NCBI RefSeq assembly: GCF_000253115.1
Contig: NC_014145.1
Location: forward strand, 124,001-188,000
Direction: 5' to 3'
Length of the DNA: 64,000 nt
Source: Thiomonas arsenitoxydans
GTDB taxonomy: Bacteria > Pseudomonadota > Gammaproteobacteria > Burkholderiales > Burkholderiaceae_C
In this document: positions 19,124 through 28,055 of the stretch, one piece after another
Position numbering within the stretch: the first letter of the stretch is position 1
Layout of the letters: every line of letters begins with the position of its first letter
Position numbers and translations under genes: made by a program
Notes under the pieces: generated by a model
Database searches by the model: none
Seen by the model: only the letters and a program-made list of their open reading frames with translations
Told to the model about the DNA's origin: nothing

Positions 19124-20689
19124 ATGAACACGCTCAAGCGCAGAACGGCTCTCCAGGCCAGTGGCGCCTACCTGCCGACGCAGGAGGGTTCAGCGCCGCA
19201 TTTGCACGCCGTCCGCCCCGCGTTGCATGCAGGCGAGCATGCGATCGACAACCCGGCCTGTGTCATCGGCCCCGGGCAGCGCTGCGAACATGCCTTGGTC
19301 GATTCCGAGCTCAACTGCCGCTTGTCCGACTATGAGCGCATCGTGCGCGGCCGCTTCAGCGGCATTGTCGACGTGCTCAAGGAAATCTCCGCGCTGCAGC
19401 ACGAGCGAGACTTCGCCGAGCGCGCGCAGCGGCTGGCGCAGGAACGGCTGGGCTATGCCTTGCCGCAACAATTGCTCGACGATGCCTGGGTGTCAGGCCT
19501 GGACATGAAGGCGCTGCATACGCACTGCATTTTCCAGAGTTTCAAGGTTTGCGTGGATCGCACCGATGCCGACCAGTCGCTGTGGCTGAACCGCATGGCG
19601 CTCACGCCCGAGTTTCTCGCCGCCTGCGGTTATCACACCGTGGACGTCACTCCCTGCGCCGACGGTCGCCTGCAAGGTTTGCTGCCTTTCGTCTTCCGCA
19701 TGGCGCCCAACCGCAACGTCTATCTCAAGGCGTATGCGGGGGCGATGTTCGATGTCGAAGCCGATATGGTCGATTGGGGTCATCGCGAGATCGAGCGACT
19801 GAGCGGCGGAATTCCCGGTGGCGAATCGCAGAACTATCTGAAGATCGCGGTGTACCACTTCAGCAGCTCGCACTCGCATGAACAGGGCTGCGCCTTTCAT
19901 GCCAGCAATGACAAGCAGGCGGTGGAGTCGGCCAAGCAGCGTCTGGACGAATTGCGCATCGCCATCGAACGCACCTATGGCGTGGGCGCCGCGCCGGACA
20001 TTCTGCTCGTCGGCCTCGACACGGATGTGGATGCGCTGCGCATTCACCTGCCGGATGCCGACGGCGATGTGAATCCCTACCGTTACGTCGATACGGCAGA
20101 GCTGTACCGCGAAACCGTGGGGCTGACGGCACAAGCCGCTCGGGCTCACATTGCGCAGCGGGTGGACGAAGCGCAGAACATGGACGGTTGGGCGCAGGGA
20201 CGCGGCGTGATGATCCCGGGCATGCGGCAGCTAGTACTGGCGCTGGCTGAGGCCAATCTGTCGCAGATCGAGTATGTGATCCATCACCATCAGGGCCGCT
20301 ACACCGTGCTGGGCCACGACGAAGAGTTCATCTGCGCCGGCGAAGCCACGCAGTATGTGCAGATGCGCAATAAGTATTACTTCGCCCATCTCGATACGGT
20401 CGAGGAAGGCGCGGCCGATGTCGATGTCGGCATCAAGATTTTTACCGGCCTGAACGTGCGGCATGGCCTGAGCGTGCCCGTGCTGGTGCATTTTTACTAT
20501 TCGTCGCGCGTGCCCGGCTCGCGCGAACGCGCGCTCAACCGCGCAAAACAAGTCAAGGCGGCCATCGAAGCGAGGTATCCGGCGCTGGTGGCGCGGGAAC
20601 TGCTGACCTGCCGCATGGCGCTGTCCGACCGTTTCGACACCGAACGCTGCGTGTTCGTTGACGAGGCGGAGGCGGACTCAGGACATTGA
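19124..20689 (+). CDS. csoSCA: Carboxysomal carbonic anhydrase CsoSCA (CsoS3)
   Basis: A 521-residue beta-class-derived carbonic anhydrase that dehydrates bicarbonate to CO2 next to Rubisco in the carboxysome lumen. Zinc ligands can be assigned as Cys178 in PCADGRL, His245 in YHFSSSH and Cys256 in EQGCAF, with the catalytic Asp180/Arg182 pair in the same CxDxR motif. The first 60 residues are low complexity and probably carry the Rubisco- or shell-docking segment. The ATG at 19124 follows the csoS2 stop by 16 bases with GAGGG as ribosome site. csoS4A follows after 10 bases. Confidence 0.97.
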   Translation: MNTLKRRTALQASGAYLPTQEGSAPHLHAVRPALHAGEHAIDNPACVIGPGQRCEHALVDSELNCRLSDYERIVRGRFSGIVDVLKEISALQHERDFAERAQRLAQERLGYALPQQLLDDAWVSGLDMKALHTHCIFQSFKVCVDRTDADQSLWLNRMALTPEFLAACGYHTVDVTPCADGRLQGLLPFVFRMAPNRNVYLKAYAGAMFDVEADMVDWGHREIERLSGGIPGGESQNYLKIAVYHFSSSHSHEQGCAFHASNDKQAVESAKQRLDELRIAIERTYGVGAAPDILLVGLDTDVDALRIHLPDADGDVNPYRYVDTAELYRETVGLTAQAARAHIAQRVDEAQNMDGWAQGRGVMIPGMRQLVLALAEANLSQIEYVIHHHQGRYTVLGHDEEFICAGEATQYVQMRNKYYFAHLDTVEEGAADVDVGIKIFTGLNVRHGLSVPVLVHFYYSSRVPGSRERALNRAKQVKAAIEARYPALVARELLTCRMALSDRFDTERCVFVDEAEADSGH

Positions 20690-20699
20690 GGGAAGACAG

Positions 20700-20954
20700 A
20701 TGCGCATCATGCGAGTGGAAAAGACGCTGGTATCGACGAATCGGATCGATTCGTTCGGTCATCGTCCGCTGCTCGTCGTCCAGGAAAAAGCGGGTGGCAC
20801 GCGCAGCGTGGCGGTCGATGCAGTGGGCTGTGTGCCGGGAGATTGGGTGATCTGTGTGGGTTCTTCTGCTGCGCGGGATGCCGCAGGCGCCAAGGATTTT
20901 CCGTCCGATCTGACCATCGTCGGCATCATCGACCATTGGACTGCGGAGGGCTGA
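20700..20954 (+). CDS. csoS4A: Carboxysome pentameric vertex protein CsoS4A
   Basis: An 84-residue member of the EutN/CcmL pentamer family that closes the icosahedral vertices of the shell. The pattern MRIMRVEKTLVSTNRID, LLVVQEK and the C-terminal DLTIVGIIDHW are typical of CsoS4A. The start at 20700 is preceded by GAGGGAAG; 14 further codons upstream are in frame but overlap csoSCA. The stop overlaps the csoS4B start by one base (TGATG), so translation is coupled. Confidence 0.96.
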   Translation: MRIMRVEKTLVSTNRIDSFGHRPLLVVQEKAGGTRSVAVDAVGCVPGDWVICVGSSAARDAAGAKDFPSDLTIVGIIDHWTAEG

Positions 20955-21199
20955 TGGAAATCTGGCGCGTCAAGGACGAACTGGTTTGTACCCGGCGTGC
21001 GCCGGGGCTGAAGTCCGCTTCGTTGCGCGTTTTGCAGGGACAGACAGGCAATATTCAGGTGGCCACCGATCCGGTGGGTGCGCCGGTGGGCAAATGGGTG
21101 TTTACCACCCTGGGCAGTGCAGCAAGGCTGGCCATGCCCGACCCGAGTGTCACCACGGATCTGACCATCTGCGGAATTATCGAGGGCTGGGAGGAGTGA
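20954..21199 (+). CDS. csoS4B: Carboxysome pentameric vertex protein CsoS4B
   Basis: An 81-residue paralogue of CsoS4A (MEIWRVKDELVCTRRAPGL... ending DLTICGIIEGWEE). It is another vertex pentamer needed in about 60 copies per particle at most. Translation is coupled to csoS4A by a one-base overlap. Two hairpins lie in the 105 bases after it, ahead of the abundant csoS1 hexamer genes. Confidence 0.96.
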   Translation: MEIWRVKDELVCTRRAPGLKSASLRVLQGQTGNIQVATDPVGAPVGKWVFTTLGSAARLAMPDPSVTTDLTICGIIEGWEE

Positions 21200-21265
21200 A
21201 CCCGTCAACGGGTTTTCCGTGCAGTCGTGTGAGCAAGAGGGCACCTCGGGCACCGGGCTCGGTGC
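21199..21265 (+). terminator. Two hairpins between csoS4B and the first csoS1 gene
   Basis: The first stem is AACCCG-TCAA-CGGGTT (21199-21214), followed by TT. The second is GCACCG-GGCT-CGGTGC (21250-21265), followed by TT. Neither has a long T-tract, so partial termination or mRNA processing is more likely than full termination. They separate rare vertex proteins from abundant facet proteins. Confidence 0.4.
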
Positions 21266-21304
21266 TTATGGGTGGGAAGTCGACTTTTAGACAAGGAGTG
21301 ACAA

Positions 21305-21601
21305 ATGGCTGAACGGATGGGCATTGCCCTGGGAATGATCGAAACACGCGGCCTGGTGCCGGCGATTGAAGCAGCGGATGCCATGTGCAAGGCGGCGGAC
21401 GTGCGCCTCATTGGCCGCCAGTTCGTGGGAGGCGGCTACGTTACCGTGCTGGTGCGTGGCGAAACCGGTGCGGTGAACGCGGCGGTGCGTGCGGGCGCCG
21501 ATGCCTGCGAGCGCGTGGGTGACGGCCTGGTGGCTGCGCACATCATCGCCCGCGTGCATGGTGAAGTCGAGGGCATTCTGCCCGAAGCGCCGTCGGCCTG
21601 A
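21305..21601 (+). CDS. csoS1: Carboxysome hexameric shell protein CsoS1, first paralogue
   Basis: A 98-residue single BMC-domain protein (MAERMGIALGMIETRGLVPA...). It forms the hexamers that tile shell facets, with a small central pore for bicarbonate and phosphorylated sugars. The pore motif region RQFVGGGYVTV is intact. The AAGGAG at 21293-21298 is a strong ribosome site, matching the need for thousands of copies. It is nearly identical to the next two genes over residues 8-92. Confidence 0.97.
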   Translation: MAERMGIALGMIETRGLVPAIEAADAMCKAADVRLIGRQFVGGGYVTVLVRGETGAVNAAVRAGADACERVGDGLVAAHIIARVHGEVEGILPEAPSA

Positions 21602-21646
21602 GCTGGCGGCAGGCATTGGTAATTGCAAACCTTTGAGGAGCGAGAA

Positions 21647-21943
21647 ATGGCGAACGTGAATGGAATTGCCCTGGGTATGATCGAAACGCGCGGACTGGTG
21701 CCGGCGATCGAAGCGGCTGATGCCATGTGCAAGGCAGCGGAAGTGCGACTGATCGGTCGCCAGTTCGTGGGCGGCGGCTACGTCACCGTGCTGGTGCGCG
21801 GCGAAACCGGCGCGGTCAACGCGGCGGTGCGCGCGGGTGCCGATGCCTGCGAGCGCGTGGGTGACGGCCTGGTGGCTGCGCACATCATCGCCCGCGTGCA
21901 CAGCGAAGTCGAAGGTATTCTGCCTTCCACGCCGAGCGCCTGA
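21647..21943 (+). CDS. csoS1: Carboxysome hexameric shell protein CsoS1, second paralogue
   Basis: A 98-residue BMC-domain hexamer subunit starting MANVNGIALGM. It differs from the first copy at only about ten positions, mostly at the N-terminus and the last ten residues (SEVEGILPSTPSA). The ribosome site is GAGGAG just upstream. In Halothiobacillus the three csoS1 products co-assemble in the facets; the same is inferred here. Confidence 0.97.
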   Translation: MANVNGIALGMIETRGLVPAIEAADAMCKAAEVRLIGRQFVGGGYVTVLVRGETGAVNAAVRAGADACERVGDGLVAAHIIARVHSEVEGILPSTPSA

Positions 21944-22047
21944 TCGGCGCTGATTGGCGCTGATTGGCGTTCAGCATGAATGCGCCGACCCCGCCCGCAT
22001 GGTTGCGCCCAGCGGCGGATGCGGTGAAACCTGATGGAGATTTGGAA

Positions 22048-22386
22048 ATGGCAAGTGTGACGGGTATTGCCCTTGGCATGATCGAAACGCGTGGTCTGGT
22101 GCCCGCGATCGAAGCGGCCGACGCGATGTGCAAGGCAGCGGAAGTGCGACTGATCGGTCGCCAGTTCGTAGGGGGGGGCTACGTGACCGTACTGGTGCGT
22201 GGCGAAACCGGTGCGGTGAACGCGGCGGTGCGTGCGGGCGCCGATGCTTGCGAGCGCGTGGGCGACGGCCTGGTGGCTGCCCACATCATCGCCCGCGTGC
22301 ACAACGAGGTGGAAGGCATACTGCCGACCAGCCCCGATGCAGAGGGCGGTGGCCGCGATGCGGAAATCACCTCCACCCGCAGTTAA
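22048..22386 (+). CDS. csoS1: Carboxysome hexameric shell protein CsoS1, third paralogue with C-terminal tail
   Basis: A 112-residue BMC-domain protein starting MASVTGIALGM. The core matches the two upstream copies, but it carries about 14 extra C-terminal residues (AEGGGRDAEITSTRS-like), comparable to the extended CsoS1B of Halothiobacillus. I chose the ATG at 22048, with GGAG/TTTGG upstream; an in-frame ATG at 21976 would add a proline-rich segment not seen in the family. The 104-base gap before it shows short direct repeats (GGCGCTGATT twice around 21950-21965). Confidence 0.95.
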   Translation: MASVTGIALGMIETRGLVPAIEAADAMCKAAEVRLIGRQFVGGGYVTVLVRGETGAVNAAVRAGADACERVGDGLVAAHIIARVHNEVEGILPTSPDAEGGGRDAEITSTRS

Positions 22387-22412
22387 ATACGCAGCTAAGC
22401 ACGCAGGTCCAT

Positions 22413-22844
22413 ATGCCGGTAGATTCCCGCACCCTGGGTTGGTTGACGCGCGCACTCGGTCATGAAATGACCGCAGTGCAGCAGTACCTTGCCCAAAGCG
22501 TGCTGGCCCGGCTGTGGGGCGATGCGGCCTTGGCCGCTGAGCTGCGGCGCGAGGCGCTCGAAGAGCTTGATCACGCCAGCGCGCTGATGGAACAACTCAT
22601 TCTGCACGGCATCGCGCCTTGCGCGGGCAATTTGCCGCCCGCCCGTCTGGGGCGCAGTCCAGCCGAGTTGCAGGTGCATGATGCGCAGTTGGAGACCTCG
22701 GCGGTGCATTTGTATGCAGACGCCCTGCGTCATGCGCAGCGGGTGCGCGATGGCGAGTCGGCCGCCTTGTTTGCGCGCCTGCTCAACGAAGAATCGCAAC
22801 ATCTGCAGCGGGTGCAGCATACCGAAGGAGCCTCACATGGATGA
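22413..22844 (+). CDS. Carboxysome-locus bacterioferritin-like protein
   Basis: A 143-residue four-helix ferritin-like protein. Candidate di-iron ligands are Glu in GHEMTAVQQY (about residue 18), the ELDHA motif of helix 2 (about 52), Glu in LETSAVHLY and the EESQHL motif of helix 4 (about 128). Members of this group are a recurring accessory in alpha-carboxysome loci, where a role in iron or redox handling near Rubisco has been proposed but not shown. The ATG at 22413 has only a weak AGG upstream, so expression may be low. The stop overlaps the acRAF start by eight bases. Confidence 0.88.
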   Translation: MPVDSRTLGWLTRALGHEMTAVQQYLAQSVLARLWGDAALAAELRREALEELDHASALMEQLILHGIAPCAGNLPPARLGRSPAELQVHDAQLETSAVHLYADALRHAQRVRDGESAALFARLLNEESQHLQRVQHTEGASHG

Positions 22845-23103
22845 ACAAACCGCATCGTGGCGCGAGCAGGGCAAACCGCCGATGCTGTTCAAGCGCTTCG
22901 CCTTCGGCAGTTACGCCCAGACGCGCGCCTTTCTCGATGCGCTGGCGGCCTTGTCCGAAGAAACCGGGCAGCATCCGCAGAACATCAACTTCGGCACGAC
23001 CTACGTCAACATCACCCTCGATGCGGCCGACGGTGCCACGCTGGGCGAGGCCGAGCGCGCCTTTGCCGCCCGGGTGAATGCCTTGGCGGGAAGTTCGGGC
23101 TGA
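22837..23103 (+). CDS. Rubisco assembly factor acRAF (pterin carbinolamine dehydratase-like)
   Basis: An 88-residue protein of the PCD-like fold (KRFAFGSYAQTRAFLDALAALSE ... NINFGTTYVNITLDA). In alpha-carboxysome loci this family is a Rubisco assembly chaperone, and it lacks the full His-His-His active site of true dehydratases. The start at 22837 has AAGGAG about seven bases upstream and overlaps the ferritin-like gene. mcdA follows three bases after the stop. Confidence 0.93.
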   Translation: MDEQTASWREQGKPPMLFKRFAFGSYAQTRAFLDALAALSEETGQHPQNINFGTTYVNITLDAADGATLGEAERAFAARVNALAGSSG

Positions 23104-23106
23104 GTC

Positions 23107-23745
23107 ATGGCAGCCGCCCAAGTGCTGGCCGTCATCAACCAGAAGGGCGGCGCTGGCAAGACCACGCTGGCCATGAATCTGGCTGCCGGGCTGGCCCGGC
23201 GCGGGCCGACGGTGGTGGTGGACCTCGATCCGCAAGGCTCTGCGCTGCAATGGGGTGGCGCAGGCGCGCAGCCCTACCCGGCCACGGTCAAACAGATCTC
23301 GGGCCGCTGGGACGGCGCCGGGCTTCGGCAGACTTACAAGGCCTATCAGCACATCGTGCTCGATTGTCCGCCCTCGCTCGACAGTCATGCCTCCAGCCAG
23401 GCGCTGCGGTCCGCCGATGTCGCGCTCATCCCCGTACTGCCCTCGCCGGTGGATCTTTGGGCCAGCCTGCGCCTGCCGCAAGAGGTGGAAGCCGCGCGCA
23501 CGCAAAACCCGGGGCTGCGTGCCTTTCTGGTGCTCAACCAGATCGAGCAACGCAGCGCCCTTTCGGCCGCCATGCAGGATGCGCTGGCCGAGTTCGGCCT
23601 GCCCGTGCTGCAGGCCGCCATGCGCCGCCGCGCCATCTATCGCGCCTCGGCGCTTGACGGCCTGTCGGTTTACCAGATGGGCGCCCGCGGCCAGGGCGCC
23701 GCGGACGAAATCGACGCCATACTCAAGGAGGTTTACCCATCATGA
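23107..23745 (+). CDS. mcdA: Carboxysome-positioning ParA-type ATPase McdA
   Basis: A 212-residue ParA/MinD-family ATPase with a deviant Walker A (NQKGGAGKTTLAMN, residues about 11-24), the DLDPQGSALQW switch region and the VLDCPPSLD Walker B. Inside an alpha-carboxysome operon and directly ahead of mcdB, it is the McdA that forms nucleoid gradients to space carboxysomes and ensure inheritance. The stop overlaps the mcdB start by four bases (ATGA). Confidence 0.95.
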   Translation: MAAAQVLAVINQKGGAGKTTLAMNLAAGLARRGPTVVVDLDPQGSALQWGGAGAQPYPATVKQISGRWDGAGLRQTYKAYQHIVLDCPPSLDSHASSQALRSADVALIPVLPSPVDLWASLRLPQEVEAARTQNPGLRAFLVLNQIEQRSALSAAMQDALAEFGLPVLQAAMRRRAIYRASALDGLSVYQMGARGQGAADEIDAILKEVYPS

Positions 23746-23999
23746 GCAGCATCAAGGAAAAGTTGACCCAAAGCGTGCGTCAGGCACGCTCCACCCAACC
23801 CGCCAAGACAGCCGGCGCCCCGGCTCGCGCCGCAACGCCCGCCACTGAGGCGGCGAGCAAGCCCGCGTCCGCAGTCAAGGCAGCCGCAGTCGCCAAGCCT
23901 GCTCCGCGCACGGTCGCCAAGGCGTCGGCAATGCCCCTGGCGGCAGAGCCTGCCTCGTCGGCCTCTACGCTGTTCCCGCAGCGCGTCTGGCCCGATTGA
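23742..23999 (+). CDS. mcdB: Carboxysome-positioning adaptor McdB
   Basis: An 85-residue, Ala/Pro/Lys-rich disordered protein with no stable domain. Its end, [11 protein letters not shown], matches the conserved C-terminal motif with an invariant Trp that I recall for alpha-McdB proteins and that is thought to dock on the carboxysome shell. The basic N-terminus ([14 protein letters not shown]) is the likely McdA-contact region. Overlap with mcdA and family context make the call firm despite low complexity. Confidence 0.92.
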   Translation: MSSIKEKLTQSVRQARSTQPAKTAGAPARAATPATEAASKPASAVKAAAVAKPAPRTVAKASAMPLAAEPASSASTLFPQRVWPD

Positions 24000-24066
24000 T
24001 TGCCCGATTGTGTTTTTCGCGCCGGTCGGCCCTGAGCCGTTCCGCGCTTTGTTGAGAGAGATTGCC

Positions 24067-24984
24067 ATGCGTCACGAAGACTACGTTCGCACTTATGCCC
24101 CCCGTCAGGATGCACGTCCTGCGCGAGCCGGTTCCGTCATGCCTGCCGCCCACCGCCCGGCGGCCGATCTGAGCGCAGCGCCTGCGAGCGGGCTGGACGC
24201 CTACCGTGTCGCCCGCGAGCCCTATTACCGTGCGCTGAGCGACGAAGTCGAGCTGTACGAGGCGGCTTATTCCGTGCGCCTGCCGGTCATGCTCAAGGGC
24301 CCCACGGGCTGCGGCAAAACCCGCTTCGTCGAATACATGGCCTGGAAGCTGGGCAAGCCCTTGATTACCGTGGCCTGCAACGAAGACATGACCGCCTCCG
24401 ACCTGGTGGGCCGCTATCTGCTCGATGCCAACGGCACCCGCTGGCAAGACGGCCCGCTGGCCATGGCCGCTCGCTTGGGCGCCATCTGCTATCTCGACGA
24501 AGTGGTCGAGGCGCGGCAAGACACCACGGTCGCCATTCACCCGCTCACCGATGCGCGGCGCATTCTGCCGCTGGAGAAGAAGGGCGAGATCATCGAGGCG
24601 CATCCCGATTTCCAGGTGGTCATCTCCTACAACCCCGGCTATCAGAGCCTGATGAAGGACCTCAAGCAATCCACCAAGCAGCGTTTTGCCGCGCTCGATT
24701 TCCACTACCCCGAGCACGAAGTCGAAGCCGAGATCGTGGCGCATGAATCCGGTGTGGGTCTGGAGGTGGCCAAGAATCTGGTGCACATCGCCGAACGCTC
24801 GCGTAATCTCAAGGGGCACGGGCTCGACGAAGGCATCTCCACCCGCATGCTCATCTACGCCGGCTCGCTGATCGCGCAGGGTGTGGCGCCGCTGGGAGCC
24901 TGCCGCATGGCGCTGGTTCGACCGATCACCGATGATCCGGACATGCGCGATGCGCTGGACGCCGCGGTGACCACCTATTTCTGA
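24067..24984 (+). CDS. cbbQ: Rubisco activase AAA+ subunit CbbQ
   Basis: A 305-residue MoxR-type AAA+ ATPase with Walker A GPTGCGKT (residues 78-85), Walker B ICYLDEV, and the sensor region SYNPGYQ. With CbbO it removes inhibitory sugar phosphates from Rubisco. Typical CbbQ proteins are about 270 residues; here an extra roughly 35-residue Ala/Pro-rich N-terminus precedes the core. The ATG at 24067 has GAGAGAG upstream; an ATG at 24139 would give a shorter product and cannot be ruled out. cbbO follows after 55 bases. Confidence 0.95.
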   Translation: MRHEDYVRTYAPRQDARPARAGSVMPAAHRPAADLSAAPASGLDAYRVAREPYYRALSDEVELYEAAYSVRLPVMLKGPTGCGKTRFVEYMAWKLGKPLITVACNEDMTASDLVGRYLLDANGTRWQDGPLAMAARLGAICYLDEVVEARQDTTVAIHPLTDARRILPLEKKGEIIEAHPDFQVVISYNPGYQSLMKDLKQSTKQRFAALDFHYPEHEVEAEIVAHESGVGLEVAKNLVHIAERSRNLKGHGLDEGISTRMLIYAGSLIAQGVAPLGACRMALVRPITDDPDMRDALDAAVTTYF

Positions 24985-25039
24985 CCTTCGCTAGCGCTGC
25001 GGCCCCCAGTCGCCACGGGCCGCGCGCAGTGAGTCCATC

Positions 25040-27397
25040 ATGGCCATTCACCTCGAAGAATTCCAGGAACTCGTCGACGAGCTGCCGAGCGGTGCGCAGG
25101 ACGTCCTGCGCGCGTCTTGGAACGAGGCGGCGCGCGCCTTCTCCTCGCGCGGCCTAGACAACTTCCTCAAGGGAGCTGCCGCGCTGCACCAGCTTGGCCG
25201 CGGTGAAGAGCTGGTGATCACCTACCTGCAGTCCATGCCCGAACTGGCCCGCGCCATCGGTGAGGACGTGCTGCCCGATCTGGTCAATTTTCTGTTGGCC
25301 ATGGCTTCCAAGACCTCTGGCCAGGTGTTGGCGCTGATCGCTGCCACTGCGCCCCTGGCCGGTCAGCGGTTGGGCGACGAAGAGTTGTTTCGGCAGTTTC
25401 TCAGCGTGCTGTCGCTGATGCTGGCACAGGCGCCGCGAGGCTTGCGGCCCATGCTCGAAAACCTGGAGCGTTTGCTGTCGCAGCTCACCCTGGGCGGGCT
25501 GCGGCGCTGGGCCCAGTGGGGCGCGCAGGCCTACAAGGCTGATTTTGACGGGCAGGTCGCCTACTTTTCGCTGCAAAGCCCCGATGCGCTTTCGATGTTG
25601 CAGCAAGAGCGCAAAGGCACGCTGTTCGTGGACATGCAGCGTCGGCTCAACATCTATCTGCGGGCGATGTGGGGACGTGACTTTTTCATGCGCCCGACCG
25701 CAGGCGACTACGAAAATCGCGAAGGTCTCAAGCCCTTCATCGAGCGCTACGTCATTCACATCGCCGATGCCTACGACGACTTTCGCCCTCTCGGCCCCGA
25801 CACGCCGTCAGAGCAGATCGTCAGCGCGCTGGACGTCTATCGCGCCGCGGCCAACCACTGCGCCGCGCATCTGGTGTTCACCACCGAGCCGCTGTCCATG
25901 CAGGCCCTGTCGCCGCTGCAGATCGGTCTGATCGAAGTCATCGAAGACGCACGCGTCGAGGCGCTGGCTATTGCTCAGTTTCCCAATATGCGTGAGGCGT
26001 GGCTGGCCCTGCAGCCGCCTGCCGACTACAGCGAGCCCAAGACCGTGGGCGATCTGCTCAACCGACTCGCGCGCGCGCTGTTGGAGGAGCACAGCGCCGA
26101 TCCGCATCCTTGGGTACAACAGGGCGTGGCCCATTTTCGCGCCCAGCCCGACTTGTTGGATGCGAAATTCAGCTGGAACGTAGGCATCGACCTCTCACAC
26201 CCCTTGGCGGCGCTGGATCTGCCGGAATACAACCGCCGCACCGATGGTCTGCGCGCGCTTTATCGCGACGACAACCGCGCCATCTGGGAGCTGGAGGAGT
26301 ACGACGAAGCGCAGGCGTTGCAGGCCACCTGGGAGACGCAGCAGCAGGTGCGGCGCAAGGTCAGCGTCATGGAGATGGTCAACGAGGTCGATAACGAATT
26401 CGCCGGTGACGACGCGCAGGAGGTCTGGATTCTGCCCACCGAGTTCTATCTCGACCAGGAAGGGGTGACCATCAACTCGCTCGAAGGCCGCCCGCCGATT
26501 TCCGAGCCCTTTCACTATCCCGAGTGGGACTACCAGATCCAGCTCGACCGCCCAAGCTGGGCCACCGTGCTCGAGCGTCATCCGCCGGTGGGCGATCTGT
26601 CGGTGATCGACGCCATTCTGGCCGAGCACAAGCCGGTGGTGTCGCGTCTGAAATTTCTCATCGAGTCGATGATTCCGCAGGGCCTGCAGCGCATCCGGCG
26701 CCAGGAAGACGGCGACGACATCGACATCGATGCCGCCGTGCGCGCCATGACCGATGTGCGCATGGGCGTTCAGCCCGACCCGCGCATCATGGTGCGGCTC
26801 AAGCGCGCGCAGCGCGATCTGGCCGTGATGGTGTTGCTCGACATGTCCGAGTCGTCCAACGACAAGGTGCGCGGCCACGACTATTCCGTGCTCGATCTCA
26901 CCCGCGCCGCCACCGTGCTGCTGGCCGAAGCGCTGCAACGCATCGGCGACCCGTTCGCCATCCACGGCTTCTGCTCCGACGGCCGCCACGACGTGCACTA
27001 CTACCGCTTCAAGGATTTCGACCAGCCCTATGGTGATCTCGCCCGTGCGCGGCTGGCCGGCATGAAGGGCAGCTACTCCACCCGCATGGGCGCTGCGCTG
27101 CGCCATGCCGGGCACTATCTGGAGCAGCAGCCCAAGCGCAAGAAAATCTGCTTCGTCGTCACCGACGGCGAGCCCGCCGACAACGATGTGCGCGACCCGC
27201 AATACCTGCGGCACGATACCAAGCGCGCAGTCGAACAACTGCTGCAGCAGGGCGTCACGGTCTACGCGCTGTCGCTCGATCCGCACGCCGATCTGTACGT
27301 CTCGCGTATTTTCGGCGTCAAGAACTTCACGGTGATCGACAAGGTCGAACGCCTGCCCGAAAAGCTTCCTATGCTCTACATGAGCCTTACCCGCTGA
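25040..27397 (+). CDS. cbbO: Rubisco activase adaptor CbbO with von Willebrand factor A domain
   Basis: A 785-residue protein with an N-terminal helical adaptor region and a C-terminal VWA domain. The metal-ion-dependent adhesion site DMSES (Asp601, Ser603, Ser605) is intact; it recruits Rubisco to the CbbQ hexamer. The domain starts after [16 protein letters not shown] and includes TDGEPADND (about residue 711). It lies between cbbQ and csoS1D; csoS1D starts 13 bases after it, which suggests the activase and this pseudo-hexamer are made together. Confidence 0.96.
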   Translation: MAIHLEEFQELVDELPSGAQDVLRASWNEAARAFSSRGLDNFLKGAAALHQLGRGEELVITYLQSMPELARAIGEDVLPDLVNFLLAMASKTSGQVLALIAATAPLAGQRLGDEELFRQFLSVLSLMLAQAPRGLRPMLENLERLLSQLTLGGLRRWAQWGAQAYKADFDGQVAYFSLQSPDALSMLQQERKGTLFVDMQRRLNIYLRAMWGRDFFMRPTAGDYENREGLKPFIERYVIHIADAYDDFRPLGPDTPSEQIVSALDVYRAAANHCAAHLVFTTEPLSMQALSPLQIGLIEVIEDARVEALAIAQFPNMREAWLALQPPADYSEPKTVGDLLNRLARALLEEHSADPHPWVQQGVAHFRAQPDLLDAKFSWNVGIDLSHPLAALDLPEYNRRTDGLRALYRDDNRAIWELEEYDEAQALQATWETQQQVRRKVSVMEMVNEVDNEFAGDDAQEVWILPTEFYLDQEGVTINSLEGRPPISEPFHYPEWDYQIQLDRPSWATVLERHPPVGDLSVIDAILAEHKPVVSRLKFLIESMIPQGLQRIRRQEDGDDIDIDAAVRAMTDVRMGVQPDPRIMVRLKRAQRDLAVMVLLDMSESSNDKVRGHDYSVLDLTRAATVLLAEALQRIGDPFAIHGFCSDGRHDVHYYRFKDFDQPYGDLARARLAGMKGSYSTRMGAALRHAGHYLEQQPKRKKICFVVTDGEPADNDVRDPQYLRHDTKRAVEQLLQQGVTVYALSLDPHADLYVSRIFGVKNFTVIDKVERLPEKLPMLYMSLTR

Positions 27398-27410
27398 AGG
27401 CGCGCCAGGC

Positions 27411-28040
27411 ATGAAAATCTCCCTGCGCACTTTCGTCTTCATCGACGCCCTGCAGCCGCAGTTGGCGTCCTATCTGGCCACTTCGTCGCAAGGCTTCTTG
27501 CCCGTGGCCGGCGATGCCTGTCTTTGGGTGGAGGTGGGGCCGGGCATGGCGGTGCACAGCCTGTCGGATGCGGCGCTGAAAAAAACCAACGTGCGCATGG
27601 GCGAGCAGGTGGTCGAGCGCTCTTTCGGCTCGATGGAGCTGCACTACCGCAACCAAAGCGAGGTGCTGGCTGCCGGCGGCGTGATCCTGCAGCAGCTCGG
27701 GGCCAGCGAGCAGTCGCGGCTGCGCTGCAAAGTGGCGTGGAACGAAATCATCCGCGCCATCACCCCCGACCACGCCACCCTCATCAACCGCCAGTTTCGC
27801 AAGGGCTCGATGATCCTGCCGGGCAAGAGCATGTTCATCCTCGAAGTCGAGCCCGCGGGTTATATCGTCTACGCCGCCAACGAGGCGGAGAAGGCGGCCC
27901 AGGTCACCCTTGTCGATGTGCGGCCGTTCGGCACCTTCGGGCGGCTGACCATGATGGGCAACGAGGCCGAAGCCGCCGAAGCGCAGCGGGCGGCGATTGC
28001 CGCCATCGAGCGGCTGAACCAGTCCGCGACGCATCACTGA
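27411..28040 (+). CDS. csoS1D: Carboxysome tandem-BMC pseudohexamer shell protein CsoS1D
   Basis: A 209-residue protein with two fused BMC domains. Segments [39 protein letters not shown] and [19 protein letters not shown] fit the CsoS1D family, whose stacked trimers have large gated pores for metabolites such as ribulose bisphosphate. The length matches Halothiobacillus CsoS1D. The start at 27411 has AGG seven bases upstream. A trypsin-like protease gene follows after only 15 bases. Confidence 0.95.
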   Translation: MKISLRTFVFIDALQPQLASYLATSSQGFLPVAGDACLWVEVGPGMAVHSLSDAALKKTNVRMGEQVVERSFGSMELHYRNQSEVLAAGGVILQQLGASEQSRLRCKVAWNEIIRAITPDHATLINRQFRKGSMILPGKSMFILEVEPAGYIVYAANEAEKAAQVTLVDVRPFGTFGRLTMMGNEAEAAEAQRAAIAAIERLNQSATHH

Positions 28041-28055
28041 ACGAGCCGCCTCCAC

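Noticed and set aside
21305..22386. csoS1 triplication as an assembly artefact
   Set aside because: The intergenic gaps, N-termini and the tail of the third copy all differ, so these are real paralogues.
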